In this document: positions 9,627 through 17,366 of the stretch, piece after piece
Layout: each line of letters opens with the position of its first letter
Numbering within the stretch: position 1 is the stretch's first letter
Assembly: GCF_004297405.1 (NCBI RefSeq)
Contig: NZ_SCVC01000008.1
Span: forward strand, 1-51,876
Direction: 5' to 3'
Source: Reyranella sp.
Lineage (GTDB): Bacteria > Pseudomonadota > Alphaproteobacteria > Reyranellales > Reyranellaceae
Length of the DNA: 51,876 nt
Made by a program: the position numbers and the translations under genes
The notes under the pieces: model-generated
The model's input: only the letters and a program-made list of their open reading frames with translations
What the model was told of the DNA's origin: nothing
Database searches by the model: none

Positions 9627-10700
9627 TGTAACCCTTGTGACTGCCAGAAACTAAATCCGGCAGTATTGATGGTGCAGTCCACCGAGAATCGGCCGCGCGG
9701 CAATCTGGCCGAGGTGCTGGACCGGCCGACGGCTCGGCGAGTCCTTGCCCAGGGACAAATGCGTTTGCGGTTCGTTGTAATAGCCGGGCGTAGGCCGCAA
9801 GGATGAAGCGCAGATGGGCCTCGCCGAAGACGATGACGTGATCGATGCATTCTCGGCGGATCGAACCGATCAGCCTCTCCGCATGTCCGTTCTGCCAGGG
9901 TGGCTGTGGGGCGGTGGGGTGATCACGTATTCCCATCGCCGCAAGACGCCGGGTGACAGCGTGACCGTACGACGCGTCACGATCCCGGATCATGTGGGTT
10001 GGCGCTTCATCCCACGGAAAGGCATCCGTGATCTGATGGGTGATCCATTCCGCCGTGGGATGGGGCGTTACACTCAGCGATATCAGTCGCCGTCGTTGGT
10101 GACTGAGCACGACGAGGGCGAACAGCAGCTTGAAACCGACCGTCGGCACGATCAGGAAATCCACCGCGCCGATGCCTGCCGCGTGGTTGCGCAGAAAGGT
10201 CCTCCAAGTTTGTGACCGCCCCCGCCCACTCTTCGCCATATACTTGGCGACTGTCGATTGTGCGATTTCGATCCCGAGTTTCAGCAGTTCACCATGAATG
10301 CGCGGCGCTCCCCATAGCCGGTTGGCCAGGCTCATCTCGCGGATCAGGCGCCGGGCCTCTAGCGGAATCCTTGGCCGACCACCACGCGAGCGCGACTTCC
10401 AACGCCAGTACAGGCGGAAGCCGGCCCGATGCCACCGGACGATCGTCTCAGGCTGCACAATGGCCACCGCATTCAGCGCCGATGGAAACAGGTGATAGAG
10501 CCAGACGAAGAAAAGTCGATCGGTTGGCGCCAGTTTAGGCTTCGATGGAACGCTCCGGCGCAGCACGTTCAACTGATGCCGCAGCAGCACGATCTCGGCC
10601 TCCAGCCGCGCTTGCGTCTTGAACGTTGAGACCAGGGCGTGGAGCACCAAGTTCACGAAAGCGATCATTGCCGATCAGCCCACTCAATCCCGCACCTCAC
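9627..10700 (-). mobile_element. insertion sequence with rve-domain transposase (approximate ends)
   Basis: The element is recognised by its transposase gene. The 3' border is put near 9627, about 25 bases past the transposase stop, and the 5' border just beyond the transposase start, where an unrelated IS5-type fragment begins. Matching terminal inverted repeats and a target duplication could not be identified by eye, so the ends are estimates. Confidence 0.5.
9651..10668 (-). pseudogene. rve-type (IS3/IS481-like) transposase, frameshifted
   Basis: The first 285 or so residues read as an integrase-core transposase: an N-terminal Leu-rich helix pair with Leu-Arg-His-Gln, a helix-turn-helix region, the first acidic residue in an Ala-Val-Asp-Phe-Leu block, an Arg-Asp-Arg-Asp block for the second, and an Asn-Gly-His-Ala-Glu-Arg-Leu block for the Glu. 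After residue 293 the frame is wrong. The expected C-terminus (Tyr-Tyr-Asn-Glu, then Thr-His-Leu-Ser-Leu) is found in another frame and ends at a stop at 9651-9653. One extra base in the G run at about 9786-9788 explains this. Reading on without the shift gives an unrelated tail to 9523. The gene is probably inactive unless frameshifting restores it. Confidence 0.8.
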
Positions 10701-10724
10701 GCCAGCGCTGACGAAGTTTTCGCT

Positions 10725-11156
10725 AAGGACAGGGGCGAAGATCACGCCATCGGCCGTTCTCGTGGAGGACTGAGCACCAAGATCAATGCCGTCGTCGATG
10801 AGAACGGCCTACCGGGTCGGCTCCTGCGAACCGCCGGACAGGCGCACGACCTGCGCGCCGGCCTCAAATCCCGTCGTGTCGTTGCCGATCACGGTTACGA
10901 TGCCGACGCCCTGCTCGAGCTGATCCAGGCGGCCCATGCCAAACCGCACATTCCGTCAACCAGCCAGCGTATCGTCCACAGATCCGTCAACCGATCCATC
11001 TACCAGAGACCCAACCTCGCCGAGTGCCTCTTCTGCAAGCCCAAGCATTTCCGAACCGTCGCCACTTGTTTCGATAAACTCGCTCGGAACTTCCTCGCCA
11101 CCGTAGCCCTCGCATCTGACCGCGTCTGGATGCGAGTTTATGAGCCCACTACCTAG
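10725..11156 (+). pseudogene. IS5-family transposase, 5'-truncated fragment
   Basis: About 143 residues matching the C-terminal DDE half of IS5 (IS427-like) transposases: the Gly-Arg-Ser-Arg-Gly-Gly-Leu-Ser-Thr-Lys-Ile block, a Gly-Gln-Ala-His-Asp motif, Asp-His-Gly-Tyr-Asp-Ala-Asp with the second acidic residue, and a closing Glu-containing helix followed by Phe-Arg-Thr-Val-Ala-Thr. The N-terminal half is missing; the frame runs leftwards straight into the rve-type element, which probably removed it. The stop at 11154-11156 may be the natural end. It is non-functional as it stands. Confidence 0.75.
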
Positions 11157-11399
11157 TCTGGCTCTGACCCGGTGATGAGGCGCACACCCCGGCTAGAAGG
11201 TCGCGTAGGAGCAGATCCATTCCAACATGACGACGACGCGACTCCTGACGCCGATCAGGGACAATATGTGGAGCACCACATCAACCCGACCACTGAGCAG
11301 GCCCCCTTGGGCCGGTCCGCGGTGTCGCAGGCGATCTCGCAAGCTTCCGCCGAGCCACACGCGTTCCGTCACTGCCAATCGCTGATCAGCCACTCGCAC
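11157..11399. other. no recognised gene
   Basis: This stretch between the IS5-type fragment and repeat copy A has short open frames on both strands but no recognisable protein and no RNA gene. It is probably decayed mobile-element DNA. Confidence 0.35.
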
Positions 11400-11779
11400 G
11401 TCCCTGTTATGGCGCTGCCCAATCGCTGTTCCCGAGTTTGGATTTCCCTGTTCCTATGGACAGGAATTTTCAGCTCTGAGCGAAGTAGCCCTCAAAAGCC
11501 CCAGAAATCACGGCATTCAGCGTAGTTCCAGCCGATTGGCGCCTAGCTTTTCAACTCTATTTGCCTGTTATTTTCCCTGTTAGCAGGGAATTCCCGTGGA
11601 GAACGGTTCGTACGGGACTGGCCCCACTACCACCCCGCCGCCGCTACACCGGCAGCGGGCGGTCCGACCAATAAGCCCCACTATTCGGCACTTTTCCCGC
11701 CCAGAGTGACACTAGAGACCGGCGTATTTTGCGGTCTTTGGGACGAACATGCCGTTTCGGGCCGAAAGTCTCTGGAGCC
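11400..11779 (+). repeat. dispersed repeat, copy A
   Basis: This stretch aligns by eye with 41992-42374 in the same orientation. The best-conserved core is about 11562-11722. It carries an imperfect palindrome TTCCCTGTTAGCAGGGAA at 11573-11590 and then a long nearly identical run that includes CGTGGAGAACGGTTCGTAC and GGCAGCGGGCGGTCCGACC. Further TCCCTG motifs lie upstream at 11401 and 11445. The flanks are clearly diverged, and the edges are approximate. No shared reading frame is preserved between the copies, which suggests a non-coding repeat. The serine-recombinase remnant lies immediately to the right. Confidence 0.75.
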
Positions 11780-11900
11780 GCTTTTCCGAGACACTACTCT
11801 GCGATTATGAACTGTGGCGCGAACTGCAAGTGCCGGTCGTGGGCTCGATTGCTAGGGATCGCTTTCGCCTAGAGAGTGGATGCGCGACGCTCGACCGCCG

Positions 11901-12464
11901 TCAGAAACGGTCGACTTGCTGAGCCCAGTCGACCGGAATACCTCGACGCATTTCGACGACCAGCCGACCACGCAACTGGCGACGACCATCAAGCAGCTCA
12001 CGGGTAAGTTTGGGGGCCAGGAACGCCAGTGGCAGGATGGTCTGGACGTAGCTCGACGTGATCCCAGCCTTTTTGGCGATGCTCCGATACGACGTTGCCT
12101 CGCCGCGCTCCATCCAGCCACGCCATTCGTGCGCCCGACCAAGTGCCTTCATCAATACTGGATGGGGGCCTATCGAGCCGTCGTCGAGGATTCTGACCCT
12201 GTTACGATGCGCCAATCTGGCCTTCACGACGATGGTTCGGGATGTCGGAGCCTCCTCCGGGTCAGTGGCGTCATCAGTCCTGACGATCTCGACACGGTCG
12301 GCGCGAACAACCACCCGCTCGACGCGATTCCGGAGCGCCTGTTCGGAAGAACAAGCGTCGTCGTATATGGATGCCAGTGCCTTGCGCACATGAGGAATGC
12401 CAAAACCGAGAGAATCTCTTTCTCGGACAGGTTGCCACCCATGTCGGGACGAGAGCGTTGCCAA
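11901..12464 (-). pseudogene. serine site-specific recombinase, C-terminal remnant
   Basis: A frame of 187 residues resembles only the C-terminal third of alphaproteobacterial large serine recombinases: a coiled Arg-Val-Glu-Arg-Val-Val segment, a helix-turn-helix-like stretch (Ser-Ile-Ala-Lys-Lys-Ala-Gly-Ile-Thr-x-x-Tyr-Val), then Leu-Ala-Phe-Leu-Ala-Pro, and a closing Asp-Trp-Ala-x-Gln. The catalytic N-terminal resolvase domain and zinc-ribbon region are absent; the frame is cut near 12464, right against the 3' end of the LysR gene. It sits next to repeat copy A, consistent with the remains of an integrated element. 11780-11900 on its 3' side holds nothing recognisable. Confidence 0.65.
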
Positions 12465-12473
12465 ACAATGCGT

Positions 12474-13391
12474 TCAGGTAACGGGCCGCCCGCTCGACGC
12501 GAGCGGATCGAGCGCCACGGCCGCGAAGTCGAGGAAGGCCCTCACTCCGGGCAACAGGCCACGGCGCGAGGTGAAGACGAGATGCAGCACCGCTTCGCGG
12601 CTGGTCCAATCGGGCAGCAGCCATTGAAGACGCCCTTCGGCGATCGCCTCGCGGCAGATCAGCTCGGGAAGAAGAGCAATGCCAACGCCCTCGATCGCCG
12701 CCTGCCACAAGATGGCATGATCGTTCATCGCCATTCTGGGTTCGTGCAGGATGGTTTCTTCGCGGCCATCCACATCGACCAACGTCCAGGTCGTGGGTCC
12801 GGGTCGCTCGGAGTGGCTGAGGGTGTGGAAACGTGAGAGATCGGAAGGCACTGTCGGAGCACCTTCCAGCTCCAGATAGGCCGGGCTCGCGATGAGGCGT
12901 GAGTGCATACGCCCGATGACCTTCATTTGCAGATCCACATCCGTGTCGAAGGTCTCACGGACGCGTATGGCAACATCGATGCCGTCCTCGATCAGGTCGA
13001 CGCGGCGATTGGTGACGATCAGCTGCAAACGCACTCGGGGATACTGGCGGAGAAAACCCGGTAGCTTGCTCGAAAGAATACGCTCGGCGCCGACCGGGCA
13101 GCTGACGCGCACAAGGCCCTGAGGTTCGGCTTTCTGCCGATAGGCAATTTCCTCGATCGCTTCGGCCTCGGCGATCGCTGCCCGGGCATGACGATATATG
13201 TCCCGCCCCACCTCGGTGACGCTCAACCGGCGCGTCGATCGCTCGATGAGCCGGATGCCGAGCTTTTCCTCGAGCGCCGATACCCGGCGGCTGATTCGGG
13301 ATTTGGGAACGCCCAGTACCCGGGCTGCAGCGGAAAAGCCGCCAAAAGTCACGACAGCGGCGAAAAAATTGAGGTCGTTCAGATCGCGCAT
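12474..13391 (-). CDS. LysR-family transcriptional regulator
   Basis: A 305-residue regulator. The N-terminal winged helix-turn-helix spans residues 1-62, with the recognition region Ser-Ala-Ala-Arg-x-Leu-Gly-Val-Pro-Lys-Ser, and a LysR substrate-binding domain follows from about residue 90. The ATG at 13391 gives the N-terminus usual for this family (Met-Arg-Asp-Leu-Asn-Asp-Leu). An ATG at 13430 and a GTG at 13436 with an AGAG-rich leader are possible alternatives. The gene is divergent from azoR with a short intergenic region, so azoR and the VOC gene downstream are the likely targets. Regulators of this subgroup often respond to quinones or other electrophiles; that inference rests on gene context only. 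Confidence 0.9.
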   Translation of the reverse strand: MRDLNDLNFFAAVVTFGGFSAAARVLGVPKSRISRRVSALEEKLGIRLIERSTRRLSVTEVGRDIYRHARAAIAEAEAIEEIAYRQKAEPQGLVRVSCPVGAERILSSKLPGFLRQYPRVRLQLIVTNRRVDLIEDGIDVAIRVRETFDTDVDLQMKVIGRMHSRLIASPAYLELEGAPTVPSDLSRFHTLSHSERPGPTTWTLVDVDGREETILHEPRMAMNDHAILWQAAIEGVGIALLPELICREAIAEGRLQWLLPDWTSREAVLHLVFTSRRGLLPGVRAFLDFAAVALDPLASSGRPVT

Positions 13392-13509
13392 GGCGAACGA
13401 TTGTTCACCCAGTGCAACGAAACGTTCCATTTTCACTCTCTAATCTCTCTATTGTTCCACCTTTATATACGCCTGGCGCGAGCAACAACCTCGAAACCCA
13501 GGACGTCCC

Positions 13510-14133
13510 ATGAAACTCCTCCATATCGATTCCAGCATTTCCGGTGAGGCGTCGGTGTCCCGCCAGCTCTCCGCCGCGGTCGTTTCCGAGTGGAAGCGCC
13601 GTCTTCCCGACCTCCAGGTCATCCGCCGCGACCTCGCCGGTGATCCGCTGCCTCACCTCGATGGTGCGATCCTCGCCGCCCAGCCGGGCGCTGAGCCCAC
13701 CACGGCGACCAGAGCCCAAGTGGAAAAAGGCACCGCCGTCCTCGAAGAGTTCCTGGCCGCCGACGTCATCGTGCTTGGCGCCCCGATGTACAACTTTGCG
13801 ATCTCGAGCCAGCTCAAAGCGTGGCTCGACCGCATCGTCGTCGCGGGCAGGACATTCAAGTACGACGCCTCCGGCGTGAAGGGGCTGGCCGGCGACAAGA
13901 AGGTCATCGTGGCGTCATCGCGCGGTGGGCTGTATGCCCCCGGCACGCCGCATGCCGCCAACGACTTCCAGGAACCTTATCTGCGGGCGATCCTGGGGTT
14001 CATCGGTATCACCGACATCGAGGTCGTGCGCGCCGAAGGCGTGGCCTTTGGCGCCGAACAGCGCGAGCAGTCGATCAAGGCCGCGATCGCAGGGCTTCCC
14101 ACGACCATCGGCGCGGTCGCGAACGCCGCCTGA
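13510..14133 (+). CDS. azoR: FMN-dependent NADH-azoreductase / quinone reductase
   Basis: A 207-residue flavodoxin-fold protein of the AzoR family. It reduces quinones and azo compounds by two-electron transfer from NADH through bound FMN in the cytoplasm. The phosphate-binding loop of the FMN site is Ser-Ser-Ile-Ser-Gly-Glu-Ala-Ser near residues 9-16, and the family block Ala-Pro-Met-Tyr-Asn-Phe-x-Ile-Ser-Ser-Gln-Leu-Lys lies near 93-106. A Ser-Ser-Arg-Gly-Gly block near 136-140 also matches. Length fits the family (about 200). It is divergent from a LysR gene and followed after a hairpin by a VOC gene, so the two are probably co-regulated in quinone or electrophile defence. Confidence 0.93.
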   Translation: MKLLHIDSSISGEASVSRQLSAAVVSEWKRRLPDLQVIRRDLAGDPLPHLDGAILAAQPGAEPTTATRAQVEKGTAVLEEFLAADVIVLGAPMYNFAISSQLKAWLDRIVVAGRTFKYDASGVKGLAGDKKVIVASSRGGLYAPGTPHAANDFQEPYLRAILGFIGITDIEVVRAEGVAFGAEQREQSIKAAIAGLPTTIGAVANAA

Positions 14134-14143
14134 TCCATGGAAC

Positions 14144-14175
14144 CCCGCTGCCGGCCGGCACCGGCGGGCAGCGGG
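14144..14175 (+). other. strong hairpin between azoR and the VOC gene
   Basis: A 14-base stem (CCCGCTGCCGGCCG pairing with CGGCGGGCAGCGGG, one mismatch) closes over a four-base loop, starting 11 bases after the azoR stop. There is no T run, so it may be an mRNA processing or stabilising structure or a weak attenuator rather than a simple terminator, because the next gene begins 43 bases later with its own ribosome-binding site. Confidence 0.55.
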
Positions 14176-14218
14176 CCACGACCACGGCCTGCAGAGGCTT
14201 GATCCAGGAGAATGCCCC

Positions 14219-14797
14219 ATGACATCGCCCACGAAACTCGCTCATGTCGTCCTCTTCACGAGCCGTCTTGCCGAAATGCGCGACTGGTACCTGAATGTCC
14301 TCGATGCGCGCGTCGTTCACCAGAATCCGGCGGCGGTCTTCATGACCTATGACGAAGAGCATCACCGAATCGCGCTGGCGGACCGCGATGCTGTGGCGCG
14401 CGCGTCGGGAGGCCTCGACCAGCTGATCGCCCCAAGCGGGGATGGCGTGTCTCGCAGCGACGCCGCTCCGCAGAATCGCGGCCTATCCCATATCGCCTTC
14501 ACCTACGACTCGCTCGCCGCCCTGCTCGAGAATTTCGAGCGACTGGAGAAGCAGCGGGTCACGCCCGTGTTTTCCGTCAATCACGGCACGACGACATCGC
14601 TCTATTACGCCGACCCGGACGGCAACAACATCGAGCTTCAGGTCGACAACTTCGCGACCATCGAGGAAGGCACCGCCTACATGGAGTCGGATGCCTTCGA
14701 GAAGAATCCGGTAGGCGTTCCGGTCGATCCCCAGAGCCTGCTCGCGCGACTGCGGACAGGAGAGCCCGCGGCCACGCTCATCAGGCCCTGGTGGTAG
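14219..14797 (+). CDS. VOC-family (glyoxalase / ring-cleavage dioxygenase type) protein
   Basis: A 192-residue protein with two beta-alpha-beta-beta-beta modules of the vicinal-oxygen-chelate fold. Likely metal ligands are His8 in Leu-Ala-His-Val-Val, a His near residue 90 in Leu-Ser-His-Ile-Ala and a Glu near 142 in Asn-Asn-Ile-Glu-Leu. The layout is that of catechol 2,3-dioxygenase-like single-domain proteins, but the substrate cannot be told. ATG at 14219 is chosen for the AGGAG at 14206-14210. It probably shares a transcript with azoR, suggesting a role in handling aromatic or quinone compounds. Confidence 0.85.
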   Translation: MTSPTKLAHVVLFTSRLAEMRDWYLNVLDARVVHQNPAAVFMTYDEEHHRIALADRDAVARASGGLDQLIAPSGDGVSRSDAAPQNRGLSHIAFTYDSLAALLENFERLEKQRVTPVFSVNHGTTTSLYYADPDGNNIELQVDNFATIEEGTAYMESDAFEKNPVGVPVDPQSLLARLRTGEPAATLIRPWW

Positions 14798-15140
14798 AGC
14801 CCACTGCCGAGATTGATACAATCTGGCCGGTCTGAATGAACATTTCGAAATCCAGACTAACGCAAAATGTTATCACTTGTGGCTGAAGCTGCCAGCGCAC
14901 TGGCGCTCGCAGAGTTTTTGTCGCTACCGCGGCCAAGCGCGACAATTGCGTTGACGCCCTCGACGACATTCGCCGTCAAACCCGGCCATGCGCCGAACGC
15001 CTTTAGGCTAGCGCTTGCGGCGCCGACAATGGATAGGTCGATATCGGACTACGCTCGCTGGCAGTGATGCTGCATACCGGCGAGGACGATTTCGATTCAA
15101 CGGAATGAGCAAGCTCGAGTCACTCTGCCGTACCCCATTC
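14798..15140. other. no recognised gene
   Basis: Only short open frames without recognisable motifs. It sits between the VOC gene and a chain of gene fragments and is probably decayed sequence. Confidence 0.35.
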
Positions 15141-15344
15141 TCACCTCAGCAACGCAATTAAGATCGCCGCAACATGTTGCAAGGCGGCATCCTTTGCACG
15201 CCGGCGATGCCAAGCAAGGTGTAGAGAGAAACCCGACACTTTAATCGGCGGCTGAAAGGAAACGAGCCCATCGAAATCGGATAGCACGCGCGAGGGAAGC
15301 AGCGCGATCATGTCAGAGCCTTGCAGCAAGGCCGGTACCATCTG
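15141..15344 (-). pseudogene. LysR-family regulator, C-terminal fragment
   Basis: About 67 residues match the end of a LysR substrate-binding domain: a Val-Pro-Ala-Leu-Leu-Gln-Gly-Ser-Asp-Met-Ile-Ala-Leu-Leu-Pro-Ser block and a closing Phe-Ser-Leu-His-Leu-Ala-Trp-His-Arg-Arg with a terminal helix rich in Ala and Val. It joins abruptly, in another frame, to a P-type ATPase fragment at about 15344. The N-terminal DNA-binding half is absent. This is a deletion or rearrangement scar. Confidence 0.6.
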
Positions 15345-15606
15345 GTGAAGGCCATGGTCTGGGCATATTGCAGCGTGCCGGAGCCTTCCATGAAGCTGCC
15401 CGGCAGGCAGGCGTCGAGGACGGCGAGCGTGCCCACCGCCATGACGGCACCGACCAAGACGATGCCGATCCACATGCGGAGTGTGATGACGCCTTCGTCG
15501 TGCGGGTGGAGCGGCCGGTTCATGGTTTCGGCATCCGCCGGATCGACGCCGAGAGCGAGCGCAGGCGCGCCGTCGGTGACCAAGTTGATCCAGAGGATCT
15601 GCGTTC
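15345..15606 (-). pseudogene. cation-transporting P-type ATPase, C-terminal fragment
   Basis: About 87 residues read as the start of the last membrane block of a calcium/cation P-type ATPase: Gln-Ile-Leu-Trp-Ile-Asn-Leu-Val-Thr-Asp-Gly-Ala-Pro-Ala-Leu-Ala-Leu-Gly, then Pro-Ala-Asp, a hydrophobic helix and a Tyr-Ala-Gln-Thr-Met-Ala-Phe-Thr block. No phosphorylation, nucleotide-binding or actuator domain is present. It is fused at both ends to unrelated sequence, so it cannot be functional. Confidence 0.65.
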
Positions 15607-16292
15607 CGCCGCAAGTTCGGCATCAAGGTCGAGCATAGGCCCCACGGCGGTCGTGGCTTTATCGCGCCGATCAGCTACTGGTTAGCCGTCGTCCTGCTGA
15701 TCGCCTACGGCATGCGCCCCTCCCTTCACACGCAGCTGATCCTTTGCCCTGGGAGGCTTTCATGGCCGTGCCCACTATCCGCGCTGAGAGCTGTCCATTG
15801 CTTTGTTGATCTTGCTTGCCATTGGCCCACTCCCCAACCCTTCACGCCACGAAGGATCTCGCAGATAGGGTCGGCAAGCGTCATCCAACACAGCTCGTGC
15901 GCTCTCGATCCCTCGTGTCAACGGGTCCGAGTCGCTATCACCGATGTTACTAGGGCGTTCGCAAAGTATGTCCCGCATCGCTTTGGCGTGTTCAGCCAAT
16001 GCCGTTCTCAATTGATGGGCCGGCCCCCTCGTGAGGCGTGCCATAGAAGCCATAGAGGGCCTGCACAGCTGTTGAACTTTCAGCCGGGCCGAGGACGCGT
16101 CTAAAGGCCTCAAGAGCCACGTCGCCAGGCTTCCTCGCAAGAAGTGCTGTGAACTAGGACGCTCTGCATCCCGGACTGCCCGCAGGCTCATTTGGCGAAG
16201 GTCCTCCGGCTTCTTGCCGCCCTTCACCGCAGCTCGACGATATCGTCAGCGCCCTTGGCACTGAGCGCGTGAGACGCGTGCGGTCCGGAAGA
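15607..16292. other. decayed region, possible unknown degenerate gene at 15775-16227 (-)
   Basis: On the plus strand at about 15605-15710 a hydrophobic stretch follows a basic Arg-Lys-Phe-Gly motif and looks like a membrane-protein end, but I do not recognise it. On the minus strand at 15775-16227 a 150-residue frame ends in a charged C-terminus; its coding look switches frame near 16020, which suggests an old frameshift. I cannot name the family. Confidence 0.3.
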
Positions 16293-17210
16293 CTATGAGC
16301 TTTCCGGCCGCTGGGCGGCGGCAGATCCCGGGTGTGCGCCGTAGAGGGGCGGTAATGAGCCTGGCTTCGTTTCCAGCTCTGTTCGTCTGCCCCACACGCG
16401 CAGCGCCTTGAGGGCAACGTCCGTCAGTTGCGGCAGGAAGCTGGGACGCAGCAATTCCGGATCGAAGACACTCATGCGTCGGCTGTTCTCGGCGTAGCAG
16501 TCTTCGAGGAAGCGCCGGAAATTGAAGCCATCGAGAAACATGCTGACCTGGAGGGCCGCCAGGCTCTTGCCGTCATCGACCTGCTGGCCACGACGCGCAA
16601 AGCGAATCTTATTGTGCACCGCCCGCACGTAGTAGCGCAGGGTCACCAGCGGGGAAACCGTCCTTGCAAGCCAGCCCTTGCGGGCTTCCGTGTAGGCCAT
16701 CCAGTTGATGAAGAAGACGATGTGGCGCGTCTCCTCGTACATCAACATCGAGAAGATCTGCATGATCTCCCGGGGAAGGAATTCCGATTGCCAGGCGATC
16801 TTGAACAGGCCGAATCCCACGAACGAGTCGAAACATTCGCCGAAACCGAAATCCTTGAAGCTGGTTTCGATGTCCGCGCCGAGATCCCCGATCGGCCGCT
16901 CCGGGGCGTCGAGGCCATATCTGTCCACCATCACGCGGATCAGCTTCGCATGCCGGGTCTCCTCCCGGCCCTGCAGGGCCAGCGCCTCCTTCATGACCGG
17001 ATCGGTTACAGTTTCGGTGAAGGCCGCGACGATCGCGCCGGCGCGCCGCTCGAAGTAGAGAACATCCTCCCAGAAGGGCACCTGCCGAAGGCGGTGCAAT
17101 GCCGCCTCGTCCAGGGCAGGCCAGGGCAGCGCCTCAGGATCATAGTCGAGATAGGTTCGCGCAAAGTGCGAGCAGAAAGCATCGCGATGCTCTAGGGATC
17201 CGATTTTCAT
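16293..17210 (-). CDS. ferritin-like diiron protein (paralogue 1)
   Basis: A 305-residue four-helix-bundle protein with a predicted diiron site: Glu54, the Glu-x-x-His pair Glu84/His87 in Glu-Glu-Thr-Arg-His, Glu125, and the pair Glu160/His163 in a second Glu-Glu-Thr-Arg-His. This is the ligand order of diiron oxygenases and oxidases. The substrate is unknown. ATG at 17210 is chosen because a GGGGGC element precedes it and the similarity with paralogue 2 begins after it; an upstream start at 17300 is open. It is divergent from hpnN with about 155 bases between, so a shared promoter region and a link with hopanoids are plausible. A second copy with the same ligand spacing lies at 22407-23465. 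Confidence 0.85.
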   Translation of the reverse strand: MKIGSLEHRDAFCSHFARTYLDYDPEALPWPALDEAALHRLRQVPFWEDVLYFERRAGAIVAAFTETVTDPVMKEALALQGREETRHAKLIRVMVDRYGLDAPERPIGDLGADIETSFKDFGFGECFDSFVGFGLFKIAWQSEFLPREIMQIFSMLMYEETRHIVFFINWMAYTEARKGWLARTVSPLVTLRYYVRAVHNKIRFARRGQQVDDGKSLAALQVSMFLDGFNFRRFLEDCYAENSRRMSVFDPELLRPSFLPQLTDVALKALRVWGRRTELETKPGSLPPLYGAHPGSAAAQRPESS

Positions 17211-17366
17211 GACAGGCAAGCCCCCATCGCTATGGCTATTGATGGCCACGAATGCCGTTTTGTCCATCACGCCGGGACCACCAAAAGGCATAGGTTGCAA
17301 AGTCGGCGCGAATGCCTAGTGGTGTCCTGCCAGTCATTGCATCAATCCTCGAGGCGCTTCTTGTCC

